Shown: positions 1 through 5,259 of the stretch, piece after piece
How positions within the stretch are numbered: the stretch's first letter is position 1
Layout: the number at the start of each line of letters is the position of its first letter
NCBI GenBank assembly: GCA_947451445.1
Contig: CANFZJ010000237.1
Coordinates: forward strand, 1 to 5,259
DNA: 5,259 bases
From: Comamonadaceae bacterium
Lineage (GTDB): Bacteria; Pseudomonadota; Gammaproteobacteria; Burkholderiales; Burkholderiaceae_C
Direction: 5' to 3'
Notes under the pieces: model-generated
Seen by the model: the letters and a program-made list of their open reading frames with translations, nothing else
Told to the model about the DNA's origin: nothing
Database searches by the model: none
Made by a program: the position numbers and the translations under genes

Positions 1-187
1 CCGTGTCAGCGAAATCCGCGAACTCGGCCGTGCCACCCAGGGCGTCACGCTGATTGCACTGGACGAGGGCTCCAAGCTCAGCGGCCTGCAACGGATCGTG
101 GAAAACGACGCCATCGCAGCCGTTGCCGATACCGGGACCGACGAAGCCGCCGCCGAGGGCGATGCAAGCGATACCCCTGCCGAATAA
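1..187 (+). CDS. gyrA: DNA gyrase subunit A, C-terminal end (5' part outside window)
   Basis: Codons run in frame from base 2 to the TAA at 185-187 and give the last 61 residues of a protein whose start lies upstream. The fragment opens with RVSEIRELGRATQGVTLIAL, which matches the last beta-pinwheel repeat of the GyrA C-terminal DNA-wrapping domain (the recurring 'GR..-GV' motif). It then passes into an Ala/Asp/Glu-rich acidic tail of about 25 residues, typical of proteobacterial GyrA. GyrA is the DNA-cleaving and rejoining subunit of the A2B2 gyrase that introduces negative supercoils; the catalytic tyrosine and the breakage-reunion domain are not in the window. Position supports the call, since gyrA directly precedes serC in many beta- and gammaproteobacteria. 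A hairpin with a T-tract follows within 30 bases of the stop. The assignment is made from a short tail plus context. Confidence 0.85.
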   Translation, partial: RVSEIRELGRATQGVTLIALDEGSKLSGLQRIVENDAIAAVADTGTDEAAAEGDASDTPAE

Positions 188-202
188 GCCACCGCCGATT
201 TA

Positions 203-256
203 CTATTAATTTGATAGCTGCTTGCGCAAACTCCACCTGCGCTAGCGGCCTTTTTT
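203..256 (+). repeat. Short dispersed-type hairpin repeat between gyrA and serC
   Basis: This AT-richer island holds two nested palindromes. The first is CTAT (203-206) facing ATAG (214-217). The second has 11-nt arms, GCTGCTTGCGC (217-227) and GCGCTAGCGGC (239-249), around an 11-nt loop (228-238). Ten of 11 arm positions pair, one of them as a T-G wobble; the exception is a T-T mismatch at 223/243. From memory, repeats of the form 'GATAGCTGC-TTGCGC ... GCGCTAG-GGCC' are scattered through Comamonadaceae genomes; I cannot verify this here. A related copy with the same arm and loop lengths lies inside aroA at about 4258-4306, and that is direct evidence of repetition within this window. Confidence 0.65.
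217..256 (+). terminator. Possible intrinsic terminator after gyrA
   Basis: The 11-nt-arm GC-rich hairpin at 217-249 is followed after one base by TTTTTT (251-256), the layout of a Rho-independent terminator. It starts 30 bases after the gyrA stop and its T-tract ends only 13 bases before the serC ATG. If it terminates fully, serC would need a promoter that I cannot find in the remaining bases, so partial read-through or attenuation is more plausible. The hairpin coincides with the repeat described here, so its terminator-like form may be a property of the repeat. Confidence 0.55.
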
Positions 257-269
257 ATATAAAAATAGC

Positions 270-1376
270 ATGACCCGCCCTTTTAACTTTTCCGCCGGCC
301 CTGCAGCCATTCCTGAAGAGGTGCTGACCCAGGCCGCCGCCGAAATGCTGGACTGGCACGGCAGCGGCATGGGCGTGATGGAGATGAGCCACCGGGGCAA
401 AGAGTTTCTGCACATCTACGCCCAGACCAAGGCCGACTTCCGCGCCCTGATGGCGGTGCCGCCCGAGTTCAAGATTTTGTTCATGCAAGGCGGTGGCCTG
501 GGCGAAAACGCCATCGTGCCGCTGAACCTGTCGCGTGGCGGCAAGATCGACAGCGTGGTGACCGGCAGCTGGAGCCAGAAATCGCAAAAAGAGGCCCGCA
601 AATACGCCCAGGTGCACATCGCCGCCAGCACCGAGGCCACCGGCTACACCCGCCTGCCCGACCCGGCCACTTGGGAACTCAGCTCCGACGCTAGCTACGT
701 CCACATCTGCAGCAATGAAACCATTGACGGCGTGGAATTCCAGACCCTGCCCGATCTGCAGGCACTGGGCTCCAAGGCTCCGCTGGTGGTCGACTTCTCA
801 TCCCACGTCGCCTCACGCCCGGTGGATTGGTCCAAGGTAGGCCTGGCTTTTGGCGGTGCGCAAAAAAACCTCGGCCCCGCCGGCCTGACGGTGGTGGTGG
901 TGCGCGAAGACCTGCTCGGCCATGCGCTGGACATCTGCCCCAGCGCCTTCAACTACGAGACGGTGGCCGACAACCAGTCGATGTACAACACGCCGCCCAC
1001 CTACGCCATCTACATCGCCGGGCTGACTTTCCAGTGGCTGAAACACCAGGCCGAAGGCGATCTGCATGGAATTGCCGCGATGGAGCACCGCAACATCGCC
1101 AAAGCCGAGCTGCTGTACCGCACCATTGACCAGTCGCAGCTGTACTACAACAAGGTGGAGGCGGACTGCCGCTCGCGCATGAACGTGCCCTTCTTTTTGC
1201 GCGACGAGAGCCGCAACGATGCCTTTCTGGAAGGTGCCAAGGCACGCGGCTTGCTTCAGCTCAAGGGCCACAAGTCGGTCGGCGGCATGCGCGCCAGCAT
1301 CTATAACGCCATGCCGCTGGCGGGCGTGCAGGCGCTAGTCGACTACCTGCACGCATTTGAAAAAAGCCACGCTTAA
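270..1376 (+). CDS. serC: Phosphoserine aminotransferase (3-phosphohydroxypyruvate / 4-phosphohydroxythreonine aminotransferase)
   Basis: The 368-residue product is close to the E. coli SerC length (362). It is a cytosolic class V PLP-dependent aminotransferase that uses glutamate to convert 3-phosphohydroxypyruvate to phosphoserine (serine synthesis) and acts on the matching 4-carbon intermediate in pyridoxal phosphate synthesis. Visible family signatures are FNFSAGPAAIP at the N-terminus, SHRGKEF (40-46), the Trp that stacks on PLP (W102), SNETIDGV (148-155), GGAQKNLGPAGL with the Schiff-base lysine K199, NTPPTYAIY (240-248), and the C-terminal GGMRASIYNAMP (338-349). The E. coli GGGRGQF loop reads GGGLGEN here, so the arginine of that loop is replaced by leucine. 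The start at 270 is fixed by the conserved N-terminus. No Shine-Dalgarno sequence precedes it, and the leader is T/A-rich. pheA follows after 3 bases, so the two are probably translationally coupled. Confidence 0.96.
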   Translation: MTRPFNFSAGPAAIPEEVLTQAAAEMLDWHGSGMGVMEMSHRGKEFLHIYAQTKADFRALMAVPPEFKILFMQGGGLGENAIVPLNLSRGGKIDSVVTGSWSQKSQKEARKYAQVHIAASTEATGYTRLPDPATWELSSDASYVHICSNETIDGVEFQTLPDLQALGSKAPLVVDFSSHVASRPVDWSKVGLAFGGAQKNLGPAGLTVVVVREDLLGHALDICPSAFNYETVADNQSMYNTPPTYAIYIAGLTFQWLKHQAEGDLHGIAAMEHRNIAKAELLYRTIDQSQLYYNKVEADCRSRMNVPFFLRDESRNDAFLEGAKARGLLQLKGHKSVGGMRASIYNAMPLAGVQALVDYLHAFEKSHA

Positions 1377-1379
1377 TCC

Positions 1380-2486
1380 ATGACAGCCGCAACCCCTCCG
1401 TCCGCCACCCCTGGTCTGGCCGATCTGCGCGTCAAGATCGACCAGATCGACCAAGACCTGCTATCCCTGCTGAACCGCCGCGCCAAAGTAGCCGAACAGG
1501 TCGGCGAAATCAAACGCCGCGAAGGCTCGCCCTTCTTTCGCCCCGACCGCGTAGCCCAGGTGATCGAGAAAATCCAGCTGGCCAACACCGGCCCGCTGAA
1601 AAACACCCACGTCGCCGCCGTCTGGCGCGAAATCATGTCGGCATGCCTGGCGCTGGAAGCGCCGCAGCGCGTCGCCGTACTCGGTCCGGAAGGCACGTTC
1701 ACCGAGCAGGCCGCCATCGAGTTCTTCGGCAGCGCGGCCGAACTGCTGTATTGCGCCAACTTTGACGAGGTGTTCCACACCACCGCCGCCGGTACGGTGC
1801 AGTACGGCGTGGTGGCCATTGAAAACTCCACCGAGGGCGTGGTGGCCCGTTCGCTCGACCTGTTTCTGCACTCGCCCGTGCACGTGGTGGGCGAAGTCAG
1901 CCTATTGGTGCGGCACAACCTGCTGCGCCAAACCAATTCGCGTGATGGCATTGAAGTCGTCATGGCCCACCCGCAAGCGCTGGCCCAATGCCAGGGTTGG
2001 CTGACCCAGCACCTGCCCCATGTAGAGCGCCGCGCTGTCTCCAGCAATGCCGAAGGGGCCCGCCTTGCAGCGACAAATCCGAGCTGGGCCGCCCTGGCCG
2101 GTGAACGTGCCGCCGCCCAGTTTGGCCTGCACATTGCCGCCCACGCAGTGCAAGACGACGCCTACAACCGCACCCGCTTTGCCGTCATCTGCCTGCCGCA
2201 AACCCTGGCCACGCCACCCGCGTCAGGCAAGGACTGCACCAGCCTGGTGGTCTCGGTACCCAACAAACCTGGCGCCATGCACGATTTGCTGGTGCCACTG
2301 AAGACCAACGGCGTTTCCATGACCCGTTTCGAGTCGCGCCCGGCCCGCACCGGCCAGTGGGACTACTACTTCTATATTGACCTGGACGGCCACCCCTCGC
2401 AGCCCAACGTAGCCAAGGCGCTGCAAGAACTGCGTGCGCTGTGCGCCTTCTACAAGGTGCTGGGCACCTACCCCGTCGGCTCCTGA
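1380..2486 (+). CDS. pheA: P-protein: bifunctional chorismate mutase / prephenate dehydratase
   Basis: The 368-residue protein carries three domains of the phenylalanine branch. Residues about 13-95 form an AroQ chorismate mutase; by alignment with E. coli, R17, R34 and K45 match Arg11, Arg28 and Lys39, and E93 stands where E. coli has Gln88, as in many family members. Residues about 96-275 form prephenate dehydratase, with GPEGTF (102-107), AIENSTEG (146-153) and the catalytic NRTRF (263-267, Thr265). Residues about 285-368 form an ACT regulatory domain with PGAM (298-300 region) and ESRP (318-321), the Phe-binding motif, so feedback inhibition by phenylalanine is expected. V58 occupies the position of E. 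coli Glu52, a catalytic residue, which is odd. The start follows the serC stop by 3 bases with no clear ribosome binding site; residues 1-12 are a Pro/Ala/Thr-rich lead. tyrA begins 11 bases after the stop. Confidence 0.96.
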   Translation: MTAATPPSATPGLADLRVKIDQIDQDLLSLLNRRAKVAEQVGEIKRREGSPFFRPDRVAQVIEKIQLANTGPLKNTHVAAVWREIMSACLALEAPQRVAVLGPEGTFTEQAAIEFFGSAAELLYCANFDEVFHTTAAGTVQYGVVAIENSTEGVVARSLDLFLHSPVHVVGEVSLLVRHNLLRQTNSRDGIEVVMAHPQALAQCQGWLTQHLPHVERRAVSSNAEGARLAATNPSWAALAGERAAAQFGLHIAAHAVQDDAYNRTRFAVICLPQTLATPPASGKDCTSLVVSVPNKPGAMHDLLVPLKTNGVSMTRFESRPARTGQWDYYFYIDLDGHPSQPNVAKALQELRALCAFYKVLGTYPVGS

Positions 2487-2497
2487 TTTGAAACAGT

Positions 2498-3364
2498 ATG
2501 TTTGAACAACTTGGATTAATCGGCTGTGGGCTGATGGGCGGCTCGTTTGCCTTGGCGCTCAAAAAAGCCGGTTTGGTCAAACGTGTGGTGGGCTACAGCA
2601 AGTCCCCTTCGACCACCTTCAAAGCCCGCCAGTTGGGCGTGATCGACATAGAGGCCCCGTCCGCCCTGCTGGCCGTGTCGGGCTCCGACATCGTTCTGCT
2701 GGCTGTGCCGGTCGCTGCCACCGAAGCCACGCTCAAAGCCATCAAACACCTGGTGACCCCCACCACGCTGGTGATGGACGTGGGGTCCACCAAGCGCGAT
2801 GTGGTGGACGCGGCCCGCCGGGCACTGCGCGAACAGGTGGGCTCGTTTGTGCCCGCGCACCCCATCACGGGCAAGGAAGTGGCGGGCGTTGAATTTGCCG
2901 ATGCGCAGCTGTACACGGGCAAAAACGTCATCCTCACCCCCATCGAACGCACACTGACCCAACAGCTGGCCCAGGCCGAAGCCGTGTGGTCCGCCCTGGG
3001 CTGCAATGTGCTGAAAATGTCGCCCGAAACGCACGACGCCACCTTTGCCGCCGTCAGCCACCTGCCGCATTTGATTGCCTTTGCCATGATGCACGGCCTG
3101 GTGAGCCAGCCGCAGGGGCAAGACTACCTGGCGCTGGCCGGCCCCGGTTTTCGCGACTTCAGCCGCATTGCCGCTGGCGACCCGCACCTGTGGCGCGACG
3201 TCTTGCTGGCCAACAAAGAAGAGCTGCTGGCCCAATCGCGCATCTTCCAGCAAACCCTGCAAACCATGGAAGCCCTGATCAGCAGCAACAACGTAGATGC
3301 CCTCTCCGCGATGCTGGAACTCGCCAGCGACAGCCGCGCCGACTGGCGCATGGCCACCAAATAA
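2498..3364 (+). CDS. tyrA: Prephenate dehydrogenase (cyclohexadienyl dehydrogenase type)
   Basis: This 288-residue monofunctional TyrA oxidatively decarboxylates prephenate (possibly also arogenate) in tyrosine synthesis. An N-terminal Rossmann fold opens with LGLIGCGLMGGS, giving the dinucleotide motif G9-C-G11-L-M-G14. The second beta strand ends in VVGYSKSP (30-37) without the acidic residue usual in NAD-specific enzymes. The C-terminal dimerisation and catalytic part has HPITG (H121, equivalent to the catalytic His147 of the Aquifex enzyme), THD (H179), SHLPH (187-191) and FRDFSR (R223, equivalent to Aquifex Arg250, which binds the substrate carboxylate). No chorismate mutase or ACT domain is fused, so any feedback control by tyrosine would act at the active site. 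The gene starts 11 bases after the pheA stop with no strong Shine-Dalgarno sequence. Its TAA is followed after one base by a 142-bp palindromic element. Confidence 0.95.
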   Translation: MFEQLGLIGCGLMGGSFALALKKAGLVKRVVGYSKSPSTTFKARQLGVIDIEAPSALLAVSGSDIVLLAVPVAATEATLKAIKHLVTPTTLVMDVGSTKRDVVDAARRALREQVGSFVPAHPITGKEVAGVEFADAQLYTGKNVILTPIERTLTQQLAQAEAVWSALGCNVLKMSPETHDATFAAVSHLPHLIAFAMMHGLVSQPQGQDYLALAGPGFRDFSRIAAGDPHLWRDVLLANKEELLAQSRIFQQTLQTMEALISSNNVDALSAMLELASDSRADWRMATK

Positions 3365-3365
3365 T

Positions 3366-3507
3366 GGGCGCTTCTGGAAATTCAATTTTCGGGCTGCAGA
3401 GTGAGGCGCCCGGAGCGGAGAACACCGAAGTGCATTTCAATGCATGAGGATTTCGAGCACCGCGCAACGAAGCTATGCGCCCGACCATTGGATTTATAGA
3501 AGCGCCC
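3366..3507. repeat. 142-bp palindromic element with 10-bp perfect terminal inverted repeats (MITE-like)
   Basis: The ends are exact inverted repeats: GGGCGCTTCT at 3366-3375 and AGAAGCGCCC at 3498-3507. The match extends inward to 29 bp (3366-3394 against 3479-3507) with 24 identical positions; two of the five mismatches would be G-U pairs in RNA. The centre is a small perfect palindrome, TGCATT-TC-AATGCA (3431-3444), within one base of the midpoint between the ends, so the whole unit can fold on itself. It fills the tyrA-aroA gap: it starts one base after the tyrA TAA and ends two bases before the aroA ATG. It encodes no transposase. I see no clear target-site duplication (flanks ATAAT and TCATG). 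It could be a non-autonomous mobile repeat, a regulatory or processing hairpin in the operon mRNA, or both. Its sequence resembles dispersed palindromic repeats I recall from Comamonadaceae, but this is unverified. Confidence 0.8.
3498..3502 (+). promoter_or_regulatory. Weak candidate ribosome binding site for aroA, inside the palindrome arm
   Basis: AGAAG lies 7 bases before the ATG at 3510 and is the only purine run in the leader that resembles a Shine-Dalgarno sequence. It is part of the right terminal repeat of the element at 3366-3507, so in a folded transcript it would pair with CTTCT at 3371-3375. The match to the consensus is poor. Confidence 0.3.
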
Positions 3508-3509
3508 TC

Positions 3510-5259
3510 ATGTTTACTACCCCCTTCCTGGATCTCCCCGCGCTGGACAGCGCCAACGGCAGCATCGTGCTGCCCGGCTCCAAAAGCATCTCTAACCGCG
3601 TGCTGCTGCTGGCCGCCCTGAGCGGCGGCACCACCCGTGTCCACGACCTGCTGGACTCGGATGACACCCGCGTCATGTTGGCTGCCCTGGCCCAACTGGG
3701 TTGCGCCATCCGCACCAACGGCAACACGCTGGAAATCGACGGCCTGGACGGCCAACTGGCTACCGCGCAGGCCGACCTGTTCATGGGCAACGCCGGCACG
3801 GCTATCCGCCCGTTGACCGCCGCACTGGCGGTGCTGGGCGGCGACTTCACGCTGCACGGCGTGCCGCGCATGCACGAGCGGCCGATTGGCGACCTGGTGG
3901 ATGCGCTGCGCCAGCTGGGTTGCCAGATCGACTACACCGGGCAAGACGGTTACCCGCCGCTGCATATTCACCGTCCCCAATTAGTGCTGGACCAGCCGAT
4001 CCGCGTGCGGGGCGACGTGTCCAGCCAGTTCTTGACCGCGCTGTTAATGGCGCTGCCGCTGGTGGCCAAGCAAGACGTGGTGATCGACGTGGTGGGCGAG
4101 CTGATCTCCAAGCCCTATATCGAAATCACGCTGAACCTGCTGGCCCGCTTTGGCATCCAGGTGCAGCGCGACGGCTGGGCCCGCTTCACCCTTCCTGCCG
4201 GCAGCCGTTACCAGTCCCCCGGTGACATCCACGTCGAAGCCGACGCCTCATCTGCTAGCTATTTCATAGCACTCGGCGCAATTGCTACGTGCGCCGGAGG
4301 CCAAATACGCATTGAAGGCGTGGGTGCGGACTCCATCCAGGGCGATATCCGCTTCGTCGAAGCCGCCACGCAGATGGGCGCGCAGGTCCACAGCGGCCCG
4401 AACTGGCTGGAAGTATGCCAAGGCAGCTGGCCGCTCAAAGCCATCGACCTGGACTGCAACCACATTCCCGACGCCGCCATGACGCTGGCCGTGATGGCGC
4501 TGTACGCCGACGGCACCACCACGCTGCGCAACATCGCCAGCTGGCGCGTCAAGGAAACCGACCGCATCGCGGCTATGGCCACCGAGCTGCGCAAGCTGGG
4601 GGCTGAGGTCGAAGAAGGGCACGACTTCATCCGTGTGACGCCACCTACCGAGTGGAAGACAGGCAGCATCTATACCTACGACGACCACCGGGTGGCGATG
4701 TGCTTCTCGCTGGCCGCCTTCAACCCGGCGCGACTGCCGGTACGCATCGAAGACCCCAAATGCGTGGCCAAGACCTTCCCCGACTACTTTGAAGCCCTGC
4801 TGTCGCTGGCGCACAGCACGGCCATTCCGGTAATTTGCATCGACGGCCCTACCGCCTCCGGCAAGGGCACAGTCGCAGCGGCGCTGGCCGAGCGGCTGGG
4901 CTACCACTTTCTGGATTCGGGCGCGATGTACCGCATCACCGCACTGGCAGCTGGGCGTGCCGGGCTGTCCATCAGCACGGCCAACGAGGGCGCTATCGCC
5001 ACCCTGGCCCAAACCCTGCCAGTACGCTTTGAAGGCGGCAAGGTCTGGCTGGGCAAGGACGATGTGTCCGACGCCATCCGCACCGAAGAAGCCGGCATGA
5101 ACGCCTCCAAAGTGTCTGCCCTGCCCGCCGTACGGCTGGCGCTGATGGACCTGCAGCACAGCTTTCAACGCCTGCCCGGCCTGGTGGCCGACGGGCGCGA
5201 CATGGGTACGGTGATCTTCCCCGCCGCCCCGCTCAAGGTGTACCTCACCGCCACCGCCG
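3510..5259 (+). CDS. aroA: Fused EPSP synthase (AroA) - cytidylate kinase (Cmk), 3' end outside window
   Basis: The frame is open from ATG 3510 to the window edge (583 codons, no stop). Residues 1 to about 435 are a complete class I 3-phosphoshikimate 1-carboxyvinyltransferase, which joins PEP and shikimate-3-phosphate to give EPSP. Signatures are LPGSKSISNR (K25, S26, R30), GNAGTAIRP (93-101), PRMHERPIG (R124), SSQFLTA (171-177), ASSASYF (246-252), NHIPDAAM (catalytic D321), VKETDR (K348, E349, R352), DDHR (R394) and AKTFPDYFE (K421). Cmk, which phosphorylates CMP/dCMP with ATP, begins at about residue 438 with no free linker. The start at 3510 gives the usual distance to the LPGSK motif. 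An in-frame ATG at 3444 would add 22 unfamiliar residues read from the palindrome, so it is disfavoured. A repeat-like patch lies at codons about 250-266. By gene order rpsA should follow. Confidence 0.95.
   Translation, partial: MFTTPFLDLPALDSANGSIVLPGSKSISNRVLLLAALSGGTTRVHDLLDSDDTRVMLAALAQLGCAIRTNGNTLEIDGLDGQLATAQADLFMGNAGTAIRPLTAALAVLGGDFTLHGVPRMHERPIGDLVDALRQLGCQIDYTGQDGYPPLHIHRPQLVLDQPIRVRGDVSSQFLTALLMALPLVAKQDVVIDVVGELISKPYIEITLNLLARFGIQVQRDGWARFTLPAGSRYQSPGDIHVEADASSASYFIALGAIATCAGGQIRIEGVGADSIQGDIRFVEAATQMGAQVHSGPNWLEVCQGSWPLKAIDLDCNHIPDAAMTLAVMALYADGTTTLRNIASWRVKETDRIAAMATELRKLGAEVEEGHDFIRVTPPTEWKTGSIYTYDDHRVAMCFSLAAFNPARLPVRIEDPKCVAKTFPDYFEALLSLAHSTAIPVICIDGPTASGKGTVAAALAERLGYHFLDSGAMYRITALAAGRAGLSISTANEGAIATLAQTLPVRFEGGKVWLGKDDVSDAIRTEEAGMNASKVSALPAVRLALMDLQHSFQRLPGLVADGRDMGTVIFPAAPLKVYLTATA
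4258..4306 (+). repeat. In-frame copy of the gyrA-serC hairpin repeat within aroA
   Basis: This stretch has the same architecture as the intergenic repeat at 203-256. It opens with a small palindrome GCTAT-TTC-ATAGC (4258-4270). Then come 11-nt arms (4269-4279 and 4291-4301) around an 11-nt loop (4280-4290), with 9 of 11 arm positions able to pair, one of them a wobble. Aligned without gaps from ATAGC to GGCC (4266-4302 against 214-250), 24 of 37 bases agree, including ATAGC, GCGCAA, TGCGC and GGCC at identical spacing. Codon use changes here: two ATA codons plus TCA, TCT, GCA, ATT and GGA in a gene otherwise rich in G/C-ending codons. The encoded segment after ASSASYF is about three residues longer than my recollection of E. 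coli AroA. Common ancestry with the intergenic copy is an inference. Confidence 0.5.
4824..5259 (+). other. cmk: Cytidylate kinase domain of the AroA-Cmk fusion (partial)
   Basis: From about residue 439 the frame reads IPVICIDGPTASGKGT, a Cmk N-terminus with the P-loop GPTASGKGT (446-454). It continues with LDSGAMYR (469-475), DVSDAIRTEE and ADGRDMGT (560-567). By alignment with E. coli Cmk, the CMP-contacting residues Ser36, Arg110 and Asp132 correspond to S470, R542 and D564, all present. About 145 residues are visible; roughly the last 80, with the LID region and the Arg188 equivalent, lie past the window edge. There is no ATG, GTG or TTG in this frame between the end of AroA and the P-loop, and the first ATG (4926) lies after it, so separate translation of an intact Cmk from this mRNA is unlikely. 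Confidence 0.93.

Noticed and set aside
691..705. GCTAGCTAC in serC as another fragment of the hairpin repeat
   Set aside because: Only a few bases match, without the GCGCAA/TGCGC arms or spacing; it encodes ordinary SerC residues.
2516..3385. 289-codon open frame on the - strand opposite tyrA
   Set aside because: It lies almost wholly opposite tyrA and its product is a low-complexity Gly/His/Gln/Val-rich string typical of antisense frames in high-GC genes; no domain is recognisable, while the + strand protein is clearly TyrA.
3365..3509. Promoter for aroA inside the intergenic element
   Set aside because: TATAGA at 3495-3500 resembles a -10 box, but there is no -35 match at 16-18 bp and a start there would fall at or past the ATG. 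No better pair was found.
3357..3512. Target-site duplication flanking the 142-bp palindrome
   Set aside because: The five flanking bases differ (ATAAT on the left, TCATG on the right); only a weak T-AT resemblance, which is not support for a duplication.
3279..3980. 233-codon - strand open frame spanning the tyrA-aroA palindrome
   Set aside because: It crosses the 3' end of tyrA, the repeat and the 5' half of aroA; the product has no family features and is explained as antisense to genuine genes.
4248..5168. 306-codon open frame on the - strand opposite aroA-cmk
   Set aside because: It runs opposite conserved AroA and Cmk motifs and has the same Gly/Gln/Val/His-rich shadow composition; no recognisable family.

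Overview
The window is a high-GC chromosomal segment from a betaproteobacterium, most likely a member of the Comamonadaceae (Rhodoferax/Polaromonas/Acidovorax-like). This rests on the gene order, the style of the protein sequences, an AroA-Cmk fusion, and a short hairpin repeat of a kind I recall as common in that family. The taxonomic call is an inference; no marker RNA gene is present.

Layout, all genes on the + strand: the last 61 codons of gyrA (1-187); an 82-bp gap filled mostly by a hairpin repeat with a T-tract (about 203-256); serC (270-1376); pheA, encoding chorismate mutase/prephenate dehydratase (1380-2486); tyrA, encoding prephenate dehydrogenase (2498-3364); a 142-bp imperfect palindrome with 10-bp perfect terminal inverted repeats (3366-3507); and one continuous reading frame from 3510 to the window end that encodes a complete EPSP synthase (AroA) joined to the first part of cytidylate kinase (Cmk). 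No stretch over 300 bases lacks a gene. The longest gap, tyrA to aroA (145 bp), is almost entirely the palindrome.

The order gyrA-serC-pheA-tyrA-aroA-cmk is the known 'mixed-function supraoperon' of beta- and gammaproteobacteria, here without the histidinol-phosphate aminotransferase gene often found between pheA and tyrA. AroA makes EPSP, the precursor of chorismate. PheA turns chorismate into prephenate and then phenylpyruvate, and TyrA takes prephenate to 4-hydroxyphenylpyruvate. SerC serves serine and pyridoxal phosphate synthesis. Cmk recycles CMP/dCMP.

The genes themselves are ordinary housekeeping genes. The unusual content is in structure: (i) the tyrA-aroA palindrome, which fills the gap and ends two bases before the aroA start; (ii) a second copy of the gyrA-serC hairpin repeat that appears to lie in frame inside aroA, with the same 11-nt arm / 11-nt loop / 11-nt arm layout; (iii) the AroA-Cmk fusion with almost no linker; and (iv) a valine in the chorismate mutase domain where a catalytic glutamate is expected. 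I see no convincing previously undescribed defence, mobile or biosynthetic system.
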